A DNA stretch of 64,000 nucleotides from Algibacter lectus (GCF_900112395.1 NZ_FOLN01000001.1:186001-250000), one strand, 5' to 3'; shown: positions 38,693 through 49,700, counted from the first letter of the stretch. Made by a program: numbers and translations. The notes: a model not told the origin generated them from the sequence alone.

Positions 38693-41068
38693 ATGAAGCA
38701 TATTCTGTTTTCCTTATTTTTCATGTCATTTTTAAATGTAGCAGCTCAAGAACACGTTTTCCCTGGTGCAGATGAAAAAACACCATCCAAAGCACAGTAT
38801 TTTAGTTGGATAAATAACACAAACGAAGGTCCTACAGACGAGCATACCAAAATTAACTTAGACTTCTTTGGTTGGTTAAAAAGTGAATACGGCATGCAAT
38901 TAGACATCTATGCTATGGATGCAGGTGCTATTGATGGTAAAAATTTTTACGGCAGTATTTATTCAGATAGGTTTAAAAAACAATTCCCAAATGGCTTCGA
39001 CCCTATTTATAAACAAGCCAAAGCGCTTGATATTAGATTAGGTGTTTGGGGTGGTCCTGACGGATTTGGAGACACTCCCGAAGAAGAAAGAGCACGTATT
39101 GATCAAATGGTGAAATTGTGTAAAGACTACGATTTTGCACTCTTTAAATTCGATGCCGTATGCGGCCCATTACGTCCAGAAAAAGAAGGTGCTTTTATCG
39201 ATTTAATGAAAGAAGCGCGTTTACATAGTCCAGATTTAATTTTATTAAACCACCGTCTTGGTCTTGATAAAGCCAAACCATACGCGACTACGTTTTTATG
39301 GGGAGGTGCAGAAACCTATATCGATGTTCATATGGCGAATACCATGACGGCGCCACACCACAGAGCGCAAGCCATGACTAGAGGACTTGTTCCAGACTTG
39401 CAGCGTTTAACAGAAGATCACGGCGTATGTATTTCATCATGTATCGATTTTTGGGAAGACGATTTAATCCTACAAGCTTTTAATAGAGAATTAATTTTAT
39501 CTCCAGAAATATACGGGAACCCTTGGTTATTAAACGACGATGAATTTTCAAAACTAGCCTACATCTATAATTTACATAAAAAATATAGAGACATTATTGT
39601 CGACGGTATCGTACTAGATAAAGCATACGGAGAAAATGCCGTATCTCGTGGTGATGGTAAAACACAACTTTTAACACTTAGAAATTTAAATTGGGACACA
39701 TCAACATTTTCTTTAAAATTAAATGAAGATATCGGTATTACAGCCCAAGGTGATGTTACATTAATTCAAGTACACCCTACCGAAAAATTAATTGGTACAT
39801 TCAAAAAAGGAGAATCCGTTCCTGTTGATGTACTTCCTTTTAGATCGGCATTATTTATAGCGACCACAGAAAATTATACCGACCCACTTTTAGCTGGAAC
39901 AGATTTTCAAACCACAAAAAATATTCCTGGTTCACCGATAGAAATTGAAGTTCTTGGAATGCCTGGAACCACATCAAACATTAGTTTATTAAATAACGAT
40001 TTATTTAGCACTGCAAAGGTTGATGGTAAATCTGTTCAGAAATTAATTAACGGCGGAAAATTAAAATTACATTTCCCTGGAGATAAATTAAAAAATAATT
40101 TTCATCGTAAACTAAATGCGTTTACAGAAACGACCATCCCAAAAGATGTAACAGCACTTTATGAAGCGACCATTTTTGCAGCAGATAACAATGCATTAGA
40201 AGTACGCTCTTTAAAACGCTCTGGTGAGACTAAAATACCTGAAGTTAAAGCGGCTCGTGATGCCTTTTTTAATCAAGACGCTTTTGTAAACCGTGGTGTT
40301 TGGGACAAAAACTTATTCGACGGTAACCTAGAAACTGGATTCTGGTTTGGTAAAACGTACAAAGACACCCGTATTGATGGTGGTGCTTTTAGATTAGATT
40401 TAGGAGAAATCACTTTTGTAGACCAGCTTATTATTACAGTTCCTAACAACTTTGCATTACAACCGTTATTGGTGGGTGAAGGTAATTTTGTTGAAATATC
40501 TACCGATCTCCTAAACTGGGAAACCTTAACTTATATCGCAGAAAACCAAACAGAAATAAACATTGGTAAAAACGTTCGTTACCTAAGATTTAAAAATTCA
40601 CCTCAGCAAATTGTAGAAATTGAAGGTGTTTCTAAAGGAAAAAAATTAGATAGAAGTCAATGGAAAACCTCAAACCTATTTGCGCATCCTAGCAGAAAGA
40701 AAGTTCAAAAAGTATGGAAATCTAAAATTGTTTTAGACGAAATAGCAGAAGGCAGTTACTTATGTGTAGCCTTAAACGGAAAACACGGTATTGAAGGCGC
40801 TTATGCCGCAGCAAAAATGGGGGATCAATATATTGGCGCTCCAGATAGAGCATCCTCTTACCCTGCGAACAATTGGGAGTTTATGACTGCCAAAAGAGAT
40901 AAAAATTACACATACTATATTCCATTAGACAAAACAATGGTTGGAAAAGAAATTGAGGTATTTACTATGGGATATGATAAAAACAACTTAGATTTTAATC
41001 CGGAATTATGGATTACCGCACATCCACAACCTTGGAAAAAAATTAAACTTACGTTAGACAGAAAATAA
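38693..41068 (+). CDS. Unassigned TIM-barrel protein, clan GH-D-like, with discoidin-like domain
   Basis: 791 aa from the ATG at 38693, which begins a good signal peptide (ending NVAAQ); an earlier in-frame ATG at 38627 adds 22 residues with no signal character. The first 300 residues resemble an alpha-galactosidase-type barrel: LDIYAMDAGAIDG, LDIRLGVWGGPDG, and FALFKFDAVCGP, where D154 sits like the clan-D nucleophile. HRLGLDK and GGAETYIDVH may hold partner residues (E207 or D211). A beta-sandwich follows, then an F5/8-type C (discoidin) domain (about 545-665, LFDGNLETGFWF) and a final beta domain. I cannot place it in a named GH family. Being between rhamnosidases and an esterase, a glycosidase role is likely. 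Confidence 0.75.
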   Translation: MKHILFSLFFMSFLNVAAQEHVFPGADEKTPSKAQYFSWINNTNEGPTDEHTKINLDFFGWLKSEYGMQLDIYAMDAGAIDGKNFYGSIYSDRFKKQFPNGFDPIYKQAKALDIRLGVWGGPDGFGDTPEEERARIDQMVKLCKDYDFALFKFDAVCGPLRPEKEGAFIDLMKEARLHSPDLILLNHRLGLDKAKPYATTFLWGGAETYIDVHMANTMTAPHHRAQAMTRGLVPDLQRLTEDHGVCISSCIDFWEDDLILQAFNRELILSPEIYGNPWLLNDDEFSKLAYIYNLHKKYRDIIVDGIVLDKAYGENAVSRGDGKTQLLTLRNLNWDTSTFSLKLNEDIGITAQGDVTLIQVHPTEKLIGTFKKGESVPVDVLPFRSALFIATTENYTDPLLAGTDFQTTKNIPGSPIEIEVLGMPGTTSNISLLNNDLFSTAKVDGKSVQKLINGGKLKLHFPGDKLKNNFHRKLNAFTETTIPKDVTALYEATIFAADNNALEVRSLKRSGETKIPEVKAARDAFFNQDAFVNRGVWDKNLFDGNLETGFWFGKTYKDTRIDGGAFRLDLGEITFVDQLIITVPNNFALQPLLVGEGNFVEISTDLLNWETLTYIAENQTEINIGKNVRYLRFKNSPQQIVEIEGVSKGKKLDRSQWKTSNLFAHPSRKKVQKVWKSKIVLDEIAEGSYLCVALNGKHGIEGAYAAAKMGDQYIGAPDRASSYPANNWEFMTAKRDKNYTYYIPLDKTMVGKEIEVFTMGYDKNNLDFNPELWITAHPQPWKKIKLTLDRK

Positions 41069-41092
41069 TAGCACACCATTAAAAACTCAAGC

Positions 41093-42517
41093 ATGTATAA
41101 AAAATCCATTTCAAACACTGTTTTATTACTTCTTATTTTTTGCATCACGCATATAGCATCAGCAGAAATTAAACTGCCTGCATTTTTCAGTAGTGAAATG
41201 GTTTTACAACAACAAACAGACGCCGCCATTTGGGGAACTGCCACACCAAGTAAAACAGTAGAAATTACAACATCTTGGAATGGAAAAACGTACACCACCA
41301 AAGCCGATAAAAATGGAAAGTGGAAACAAAAAGTTAAAACCCCTAGTGCAGGAGGCCCTTATGATATTACTATTTCCGACGGAACACCTTTAACGCTAAG
41401 TAACATTTTAATTGGAGAAGTTTGGATTTGCTCTGGACAATCTAATATGGTGATGCCTTTAAAAGGATTCAGTAAACAACCGGTGTTAGGCTCTAATAAA
41501 ACCATTGCTACATCTTCCAACAATAATATCCGCCTATTTAAGGTTTTACAAAAAGCTAGTCTAGAAAGACTCGACAATGTAAGAGGCAAGTGGTTAGTCT
41601 CTAAACCAGAAAACGCTGCTAATTTTAGTGCTACGGCTTATCATTTTGGCAAAATGCTACAGGACGTATTACAGGTTCCTGTAGGATTAATTGTAACGGC
41701 TTGGGGAGGTACAAGAATAGAACCATGGATAAGCGAAAGCGGACTTAAAACATTTGATTGGGTGCCTGACCCAGCTGTAGACGCGAAAGGCAAAGTTACC
41801 CACAGAATACCTACTACCCTTTTCAACGGTATGATAAATCCTTTAGTAGGTTTTACGATGAAAGGTGTGCTTTGGTATCAAGGTGAATCTAATGCTTCGG
41901 AACCAAAGAAATATGAAGCCCTAATGCCTGGTTTAATTAAAAACTGGCGTGAAGAATGGGCTATTGGCGACTTTCCTTTTTATTATGTTCAAATTGCACC
42001 TCATGATTATAGCAGCAAACCAGGCGTAAACTCGGCATTACTTAGAGAGGCACAATTAAAGGCTTCTACTAAAACGGTAAATACGGGCATGGTGAGTTTA
42101 ATGGATGTAGGCGAAAAAGACATCATACACCCAGCTCACAAACAATTAGGAGGCGAGCGTCTCGCATATTTAGCCTTAGCAAAAAGTTATAATATGAAAG
42201 GTATTGAATACTCGGGTCCCGTTTTAAAAGATATGATTATTGAAGGCCCTGTTGTGCAACTCAAATTCGATCATGCTAAAACGGGACTAAACACCTTTGG
42301 TAAAGATTTTACAAATTTCAAAATCGCAGGTAAAGACAAACGTTTTTATCCGGCCCAAGTTTCAATAAATTGGAAAGGCTTAGTCTTATTCTCTGCTTAT
42401 GTTCCTAATCCTGTTGCTGTGCGTTATGCCTTCGAGGATTTTACCGTTGGAGAATTATTCAATACTGCCGGCTTACCAGCATCCTCTTTTAGAACAGACG
42501 ACTGGGAAGTAAAATAA
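41093..42517 (+). CDS. Sialate-O-acetylesterase-type SGNH esterase
   Basis: 474 aa, signal peptide ending near IASAE (24). The N-terminal beta-domain (LPAFFSSEMVLQQQTDAAIWG) and the split SGNH motifs are standard: IGEVWICSGQSNMVMPL with the nucleophile Ser, LWYQGESNAS, and the Asp/His pair in EKDIIHPAHKQLGGERLA. The family removes O-acetyl groups from sialic acid, xylose, galactose or other sugars. Nothing here indicates sialic acid use, so it is best read as a periplasmic deacetylase for the imported glycan. It is the third esterase-bearing gene in the operon. Confidence 0.92.
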   Translation: MYKKSISNTVLLLLIFCITHIASAEIKLPAFFSSEMVLQQQTDAAIWGTATPSKTVEITTSWNGKTYTTKADKNGKWKQKVKTPSAGGPYDITISDGTPLTLSNILIGEVWICSGQSNMVMPLKGFSKQPVLGSNKTIATSSNNNIRLFKVLQKASLERLDNVRGKWLVSKPENAANFSATAYHFGKMLQDVLQVPVGLIVTAWGGTRIEPWISESGLKTFDWVPDPAVDAKGKVTHRIPTTLFNGMINPLVGFTMKGVLWYQGESNASEPKKYEALMPGLIKNWREEWAIGDFPFYYVQIAPHDYSSKPGVNSALLREAQLKASTKTVNTGMVSLMDVGEKDIIHPAHKQLGGERLAYLALAKSYNMKGIEYSGPVLKDMIIEGPVVQLKFDHAKTGLNTFGKDFTNFKIAGKDKRFYPAQVSINWKGLVLFSAYVPNPVAVRYAFEDFTVGELFNTAGLPASSFRTDDWEVK

Positions 42518-42573
42518 TCCATTTTTACTTAAAACAGAATTTACTATTAATTGCCAATAAATTATAAATTGAT

Positions 42574-44049
42574 ATGTTACATCATTTAAAAAAAGGACTA
42601 AAATCTTTGTTTTCTTGCCACATCCTATGCATTGGAATGCTTATTTTAAATACTTCTTGCAACGAAACAAAGAAAAAAAGTACGGAGGTGAGTAGCATCA
42701 CTTCTCAAAAACCAAATATTCTTATTCTATTAACAGATCAATGGCGTGCACAAGCCACAGGTTATGCTGGTGATCCCAATATAAAAACCCCAAATCTAGA
42801 CCGCTTAGCTTCAGAAAGCATCAACTTTAGTAACGCCGTTTCAGGAACTCCAGTATGTACACCGTATAGAGCGGCACTACTCACAGGGCAACTGCCGTTA
42901 ACAACAGGGATTTTTATGAACGATATTCAGCTTAATCCGGACGCCCTTACTATGGCCGAAATATTTGGCGAGCATGATTATGATACGGGCTATATTGGTA
43001 AATGGCATTTAGACGGACATGGTAGATTACAAAATGTTCCTACCGGCGAAAGAAGACAAGGTTTCGAATTTTGGAACGGTAATGAATGTACCCATGATTA
43101 TAATAATTCTGTTTACTACGACAATGAAAATCCGAATAGAAAAATATGGGAACAATATGACACTTTTGATCAAACCGATGCTGCCTTGCATTATATCAAT
43201 GACCGAAAAGAAATAGATAATCCGTTTTTAATGGTGGTTTCTTACGGGACACCACATGGTCCTTATCATACCGCACCAAAAGCATATCGTGACCGTTTTG
43301 ATCCTGAAAACATTATACTGAGACCAAATGTACCCGAAAAATCAAAAAAAAGAGCTAAAAAAGAACTATCAGGTTATTACGCCCATATTGCTGCCATAGA
43401 TGATATGATCGGAAAAATAACCGAAGAACTCAAAGCGAATGGCCAATGGGATAACACCATGATTCTATTTTCGTCAGATCACGGTGACTTATTAGGATCT
43501 CATGGTGAGTTGAAAAAACAACAACCGTATGACGAATCTATTCGTGTCCCAATGTTATTAAAAATGCCTGCTCATGCGAATTTAAAACCAAGTATTAATA
43601 AAACGGTTGTAAATTCCGAAGACATCCTCCCTACCCTTTTAGGCTTAACGAATATTGCTATTCCATCCACTATAGAAGGAACAGATTATAGTACCAGCAT
43701 TAAAAATAACGAAGATGTCGATAATGCAGCACTTATTAGATCCATCCAACCTTTTGGCTCATGGAACAGAAATCGCGGCGGTAGAGAATATAGAGGTTTA
43801 AGAACACCAAGATATACCTATACCCGTGATTTAAATGGTCCTTGGCTTTTATTCGATAACCAAGAAGACCCTTACCAAGAAAACAATTTAATTGGCAATA
43901 AAGACTATGCAACCATTCAATCTGAACTTGAAACAAAACTTTCACAACGCTTAAAAGCCAACAAAGATGAATTTCTTCCAGGATCAGAATACATAAAAAA
44001 ATGGGGCTATACTGTAGATAAAACAGGTACCGTTCCATATACAGAATAA
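42574..44049 (+). CDS. S1 sulfatase, lipoprotein
   Basis: 491 aa. Lipobox LNTSC (C29). Motifs: NILILLTDQWRAQATGYAG, FGly site VCTPYRAALLTGQ (C95), YIGKWHLDGHG, FSSDHGDLLGSHGE. The TDQWR start and SDHGDxLGSHG motif place it in the choline-sulfatase/arylsulfatase-like group that also holds many algal polysaccharide sulfatases. All catalytic residues are present and the length is normal. It lies 56 bp after the esterase gene and 84 bp before the last sulfatase of the operon. Confidence 0.93.
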   Translation: MLHHLKKGLKSLFSCHILCIGMLILNTSCNETKKKSTEVSSITSQKPNILILLTDQWRAQATGYAGDPNIKTPNLDRLASESINFSNAVSGTPVCTPYRAALLTGQLPLTTGIFMNDIQLNPDALTMAEIFGEHDYDTGYIGKWHLDGHGRLQNVPTGERRQGFEFWNGNECTHDYNNSVYYDNENPNRKIWEQYDTFDQTDAALHYINDRKEIDNPFLMVVSYGTPHGPYHTAPKAYRDRFDPENIILRPNVPEKSKKRAKKELSGYYAHIAAIDDMIGKITEELKANGQWDNTMILFSSDHGDLLGSHGELKKQQPYDESIRVPMLLKMPAHANLKPSINKTVVNSEDILPTLLGLTNIAIPSTIEGTDYSTSIKNNEDVDNAALIRSIQPFGSWNRNRGGREYRGLRTPRYTYTRDLNGPWLLFDNQEDPYQENNLIGNKDYATIQSELETKLSQRLKANKDEFLPGSEYIKKWGYTVDKTGTVPYTE

Positions 44050-44133
44050 TGGGGTTTTAATGTTTATAACTAAAAATAGAATGTTTTGAGCAGCTCACAA
44101 TAACAACTTAAACACGCTACTAAACAGATTAAA

Positions 44134-45903
44134 ATGGCCCATACATCCAAAAACATATTTCTCGCTTTTTGTCCTATATTCTTTTGCTTCATGTCTCAGG
44201 ATTTAGAAGCACAAACAAAGCCCAACGTTATCCTTATTGTAACGGACGACCAAGGTTTTGGAGATCTTGGATATTACGGCAACCCACATGTAAAAACACC
44301 AACAATAGATCGTTTCGCAAAAGAAAGTGTGCGCTTTGATGAGTTTTTAGTGTCCCCTGTATGCGCACCAACCAGAGCAGCTTTAATGACAGGCAGATAC
44401 TCATTAAGAACAGGAGTTCGCGATACTTATAGGGGTGGCGCTATAATGGCAACCAATGAAATAACCATAGCAGAAATGCTTAAAGCTGCAGGATATAAAA
44501 CAGGCATGATTGGCAAATGGCACTTGGGAGACAACTACCCATCAAGGCCACAAGATCAAGGTTTCGATTTCACATTAAATCACCTATCCGGAGGCATAGG
44601 TCAAGGTGGAGATTGGCCAAATGCGCTGCAAGGTAACCGCCGATATTTTGACCCCATTCTATGGAAAAACGGAGAAATGGTAGAAACCAAAGGCTATTGC
44701 TCCGATGTGTTTACAGATGAAGCTATTCATTTTGTTGAAGAAAACAAAGCCAATCCTTTTTTCCTGTATTTATCGTTCAATGCTCCGCACGCTCCGCTTC
44801 AAGTTCCCGATGAATATTACAATATGTACAAAGATATTGATCCTTCGAAAGGTTTTGAAAATGACGACAGACCATTCCCTGTAATGGATGAAAAAATGAA
44901 AGAAAATGCTCGAAAAGTTTACGCCATGGTTTCTAACATTGATGACAACTTAAAAAGGCTTTTTCAAAACTTAGAAAACATAGGAATCAAGGATAATACC
45001 TTGGTCATTTTTATGACAGACAATGGCCATCAGCATGATCGTTATGCTGCGGGTATGCGAGGCAGAAAAAGCTATGTATATGAAGGCGGCGTTAGGGTTC
45101 CTAGTTTTTGGAGTCTTCCTTCTCAATTTAAAGGAAATCGTGATATTAAAACACCGGCAGCACACTATGATGTTTTACCCACTTTGGCAGAATTATGCCA
45201 CGCGCCACTCCCCAATAATAGAATCCTAGACGGAAAAAGCTTATTACCTTTATTAAATAATGAAACATCTAACTTAGAAAACCGAACCTTTGCACGTAGT
45301 TGGGTTCGTGGTGGTCCAGAAAAATACACCAACATATCCATTAGAAAAAACCAATACAAACTAGTTGGTAATACAGAACAAACAGCAGACATCAATACAT
45401 TCGAACTTTATAATATTATTAAAGATCCTTACGAGCAAGACAATATGGTAACCACCCATCCTATAGAAGCTCAAAGTTTAAAAAACGAAATAGATACTTG
45501 GTTTAATGCTATGGTTTCAGAAAAAAACTTCATTACAGAGCAGCCTGCTATTATTGGAACCATTCATGAAAACCCAACGGTATTAAACATTAATGATGCT
45601 GTATTCACAAGAAACAAGCAACTCAATCAAGATGTGGCAGCGTGGAAAATAGATGTAGCACAAGCAGGTGTTTACAATATAAAAATTCAATTATTTCAAA
45701 AAAACATAGACCACCTTAAACTTCTTTTAAAGATAGGAGACGTAGAAATCAATAAAGAGATCCCATCCTTAAAAGATGGCATTATATATATCGAAAAGGT
45801 AACATTAGAAAAAGGCTCTACAACTCTAATCCCTTTTATTACTAATAAAAAAGGTTTTTACATAAAACCTTTTTATACTGAAATTGGTACGAATATTTTA
45901 TAA
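44134..45903 (+). CDS. S1 sulfatase with extra C-terminal beta domain
   Basis: 589 aa, with signal peptide (cleaved near DLEAQ, 27). The sulfatase core (about 28-465) has NVILIVTDDQGFGDLGYYG, FGly site VCAPTRAALMTGRY (C77), IGKWHLGD and FMTDNGHQ. About 120 further residues (470-589, including AWKIDVAQAGVYNIKIQLFQ) form a predicted beta-sandwich resembling the C-terminal extension of some arylsulfatases or a small carbohydrate-binding module. It is the last gene of the central operon; no strong terminator lies right after the stop. Confidence 0.92.
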   Translation: MAHTSKNIFLAFCPIFFCFMSQDLEAQTKPNVILIVTDDQGFGDLGYYGNPHVKTPTIDRFAKESVRFDEFLVSPVCAPTRAALMTGRYSLRTGVRDTYRGGAIMATNEITIAEMLKAAGYKTGMIGKWHLGDNYPSRPQDQGFDFTLNHLSGGIGQGGDWPNALQGNRRYFDPILWKNGEMVETKGYCSDVFTDEAIHFVEENKANPFFLYLSFNAPHAPLQVPDEYYNMYKDIDPSKGFENDDRPFPVMDEKMKENARKVYAMVSNIDDNLKRLFQNLENIGIKDNTLVIFMTDNGHQHDRYAAGMRGRKSYVYEGGVRVPSFWSLPSQFKGNRDIKTPAAHYDVLPTLAELCHAPLPNNRILDGKSLLPLLNNETSNLENRTFARSWVRGGPEKYTNISIRKNQYKLVGNTEQTADINTFELYNIIKDPYEQDNMVTTHPIEAQSLKNEIDTWFNAMVSEKNFITEQPAIIGTIHENPTVLNINDAVFTRNKQLNQDVAAWKIDVAQAGVYNIKIQLFQKNIDHLKLLLKIGDVEINKEIPSLKDGIIYIEKVTLEKGSTTLIPFITNKKGFYIKPFYTEIGTNIL

Positions 45904-46488
45904 GTCATTTAATTTCAAACCACTTACTCCTATTACACCTCTAAGCAAAAAAGGGAATCGTTTATAAAGACTTTCTAAAACACTAGCATTTCGTAAAAGC
46001 CTATATAAAATCATCTGTTTTCAATTTCTAGAGTCATCATATAGTTCAAATAAGCTTTTATAGTATTTTGAATCAAAAAAATTTCTTGGGATGCTAGACC
46101 AATATGTGATATGACCCGAAGCTATTTTACTGTCCTTTTTTACCTAAAAATAATTCTATAGCTATTACGGCTAGTAAACCATTTATAACCATGGTTATCA
46201 AAACCTTGCTTTACAAGAAAAAAAATAACATAGAGTTAACTTTAAGAATATTATAAAGTAATAGAAATTTGTTCCTCTTAAAAAACTATGAGTATCAAAC
46301 AGCAAGCCAAAAACAACACAAAAAACTATAATTCAAGTGATTGCAAAAAAACATAATAAACCGTAAACTTTTTTGACATAATAATAAAAACCAAATATTC
46401 TGTTAAAAAATTAAGCTTTTGTTAAAATAGTATATTCATATGTTAACTTTTTGCATCAATCAGCCCAAGTTTAAACATAGTTTTACAT

Positions 46489-46521
46489 AAAACATATTAC
46501 CCCTATAATGTAATATGTTTT
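46489..46521. repeat. 12-bp perfect inverted repeat
   Basis: AAAACATATTAC and GTAATATGTTTT are separated by 9 nt and followed after 8 nt by a run of seven T. It may end the transcript from the central operon or serve as an operator about 280 bp upstream of SusC. Confidence 0.6.
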
Positions 46522-46654
46522 AAGGCACTTTTTTTACTTATCAAGATGAGTTATAGATAGTGCAGCTTTCCTGAAAGAAGATCATTACAATTATGTTTTG
46601 ATAGTAGTTACAAGGGGAAGATCTAACTAATATTACATATAATTATGCAAAACC

Positions 46655-46724
46655 CATGGTGTCACCAAATATTATTTAAAACCCTGTTTTATAAAAAGAG
46701 ATCTTTTTGCTACATGGTTTCACC
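46655..46724 (+). repeat. Direct repeat of CATGGTkTCACC
   Basis: CATGGTGTCACC (46655-46666) and CATGGTTTCACC (46713-46724) differ at one base and start 58 bp apart, between 75 and 144 bp upstream of the SusC start. CACC and GGTG also form a small inverted repeat around 46721-46735. Candidate regulator sites or a structured leader. Confidence 0.5.
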
Positions 46725-46798
46725 AGGTTTCGGTGTGATTTAATAAAAATAAGTTAGAACGCTTTGTCTTAAGTTAATAATCGAATTATTAAATTCCT

Positions 46799-49700
46799 AT
46801 GAGAAAATCACAAATCAATTATCCTTTTTATCTAGAGGATTGTAAATTATTCATTCAAAAAATAAAAAAGCCCCTTATGGTTGCGTTTTTTATTTTTCTT
46901 GCTGATTCCAGCAAGGTATTTGCCCATGATTTGAGCTTCGAAAATGAATCTCTTATTTTAACAGTACAATCAACCAAAACGGTTCAAGGAACCGTTACTG
47001 GAACTGATGGTTTAGGTATTCCCGGTGTCACAGTTTCTGTAAAGGGTACTAATAAAGGTACCATAACAGATTTAGATGGAAAATACAGCTTAAAGAAAGT
47101 GTCTGAAAATGCCATATTGGTATTCAGTTATCTTGGTATGCAAGGCCAGGAAATCCCTGCTGCAGGGAAATCCATTGTCAACACCATAATGCAAGATGAC
47201 CTCGATGAGCTTGACGAAGTTGTCATAGTAGGATACGGAAAACAGGATAAATTAAGTGTTACAGGTGCTGTAGCCTCTATTAAAACAGAGGAGATAAAAC
47301 AGAGTCCATCTCCAAACGTTGTAGGAGCTCTTACAGGACGACTACCAGGTCTTGTTGCAGTTCAAAGTAGTGGTCGTCCCGGAGCTGAAGGTTACGGTAT
47401 CTATTTGAGAGGGATTAGTACTACCAACGGATCTTCACCACTAATACTTATAGATGGAGTTCCTCGTGACAATATTACTCAGCTCGACCCTAATGAAATT
47501 GAAAGCGTTACTGTCCTTAAAGATGCCTCAGCTACAGCTGTATTTGGTGTTCGTGGAGCCAACGGTGTAATTTTGGTAACTACGCGAGTAGGGACAACAG
47601 AAAAACCATCAATTAGTTTTTCTTATGAAACAGGATTGCAATTTTTAACTTATAAAACAGAGATGTTGGATTCATGGGATTATGCAGCAATGAGAAACCA
47701 GGCTCTTGTTAACGATGGCTATGCTCCAAAATATTCTGAACGCCAAATTGGCTTAATGAAAGCAGGAACCAGCCCTTTCTATCCTAATACCGATTGGTAT
47801 GATATAATGACAAATGATTTTGCTCCGACAACGAGATACAATGTAAATATGTCGGGCGGAAATAAGCGTTTCAAGTACTTCTTTAACGCTGGCTTCCTCG
47901 ATCAAAAGAGTTTTTATAATGCTTTATCAAAAGATGACCTTGGGTATGACCCGCAGTTTAAACTAAACCGATATAATTTCAGAACCAATTTGGAAATAAA
48001 AGCTAACAGCTGGATTTCTGCAGGTGTTAATTTAGCAGGCTACTTAAGTAAGGTAAATGGAACTACCGCGCAGGCTTCTCAAATATATGTAGGAATTAAC
48101 TCCATGACACCGGTTACACCCGGCCCGCTTTCTTCTGCAGGATGGGAAGAGTACGGAATAACAGAAGGTAATCCTATTACCCCAGACGGTGTAAGCAATC
48201 AGAATCCTTACGCTTTATTGAATTACCGTGGATACAATAGCTCAGAATCTAATAACCTGAACACAACTGCTTATGTTAACTTTGATTTAGGTATGATAAC
48301 CAAAGGCCTTTCATCTAAAATGATGGCATCTTTTGATACCTATTCTAGTTCTACTCTTAATGGAAAAAAGAGTTATAACAGTTATCAATTCGATATTAAT
48401 GAAGAACAAACTCTGGACGGTGATATATATGACCTTATAGAATTTACACCAGAACAGGTACCACAGTTTTACCCTATAACATTATCCAAAAGTTCAAGTT
48501 TTAGATATAAAACTAATTTACAATGGATTATAAATTATAACCGAACTTTCAATAAAATGCACAAAGTTACGGGAATGATATTGGCTCAACGCGATAATAG
48601 TGAAGCCGCAAGTGGAAGTAGTGAAAATTTACTCCCTTACAATTATATGGGTGTTGCAGGTCGTCTTACTTATGGCTATAAAAATAGATACCTAGCCGAA
48701 TTTAATGTCGGTTATAATGGCTCGGAACAGTTTGCCCCAGGCAATCGTTATGGTGTGTTCCCTGCCGGATCTGTGGGATGGGTAGTTTCTAATGAACCTT
48801 TTATGAAATCGCTTGATTTCTTGTCTAATTTTAAGTTAAGAGCCTCTTATGGTAAAGTAGGTAGTGATAATATTGGTGGTACACGATTCCTATACCTAGA
48901 CAAAATGAATGTTGGTACTTCTGGAAGAATTACAACCATTAGTGATTTGTTTGTCACAGAGAGCCTACTTGGAAATCCTGACATTACTTGGGAGGTGGCC
49001 TACAAACAGAATTATGGTCTTAATTTAGCTTTTCTAAAAAATACACTAACACTTTCTGTGGATGCTTTTAAAGAAAGAAGAGAGAACATCTTATTAACCC
49101 GTCAAACGGTTCCTGAAGTTACCGGGCTTACCACTATTTATCCAAAAGCTAACCTTGGAATTGTTGAAAACAAAGGATATGAGATTGAACTAGGATACCG
49201 TAAGCAAATCAATAAAGATTTCTCTCTAGGTATTCGTAATACCTTTGCTTATGCGAAAAACAAAAACGTATTTGCCGATGAAGCTAGTCAAGGGGAAGAT
49301 TATTATTTACAATATAGAAAACAAGGCCTAGCTATTGGCCAATATGTTGGTAAGGTTGTCGATTGGAAATCTGAAGGTAATGGGTTTTATATTTCAGAAG
49401 ATGAAATTAACCAAACTACGTATTCAGGATCAACTCCACGATTGGGAGATTTAAAGTATTTAGATCTAAACCAAGATGGAAATATAGGTCCTGAAGATAA
49501 CGACCTAATTGGACACTCTCCTGTTCCTCGAATCAGCTACAGTTCAATAATAAACCTTTCATATAAAGGTTTTGATTTATCTTTAATGTTCCAAGGGGTT
49601 GCGCAGGCAACCAAAAACTTTACTGCATCAGGAGTATGGGAATATGGAGATCCTGGTTATTATTTTGAGTACCAAAAAGATAACTGGACACAGGAGCGAT

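Larger units (their letters stand above)
45904..46798 (+). other. 895-bp control region upstream of the tandem SusC/D operon
   Basis: No gene of convincing length was seen. The region holds a 14-bp palindrome ATAACCATGGTTAT (46185-46198), a 12-bp perfect inverted repeat (46489-46521) and two CATGGTkTCACC boxes (46655-46666, 46713-46724) near the SusC start. A short minus-strand frame at 46127-46210 encodes a hydrophobic peptide and might be a gene relic. Promoters for the SusC/D operon must lie here, but no clear -7 box was found. Confidence 0.6.

Noticed and set aside
40915-41301. Minus-strand frame of 128 codons spanning the clan-D-like gene and the esterase gene
   Set aside because: Covers two well-supported genes on the opposite strand and shows no domain.
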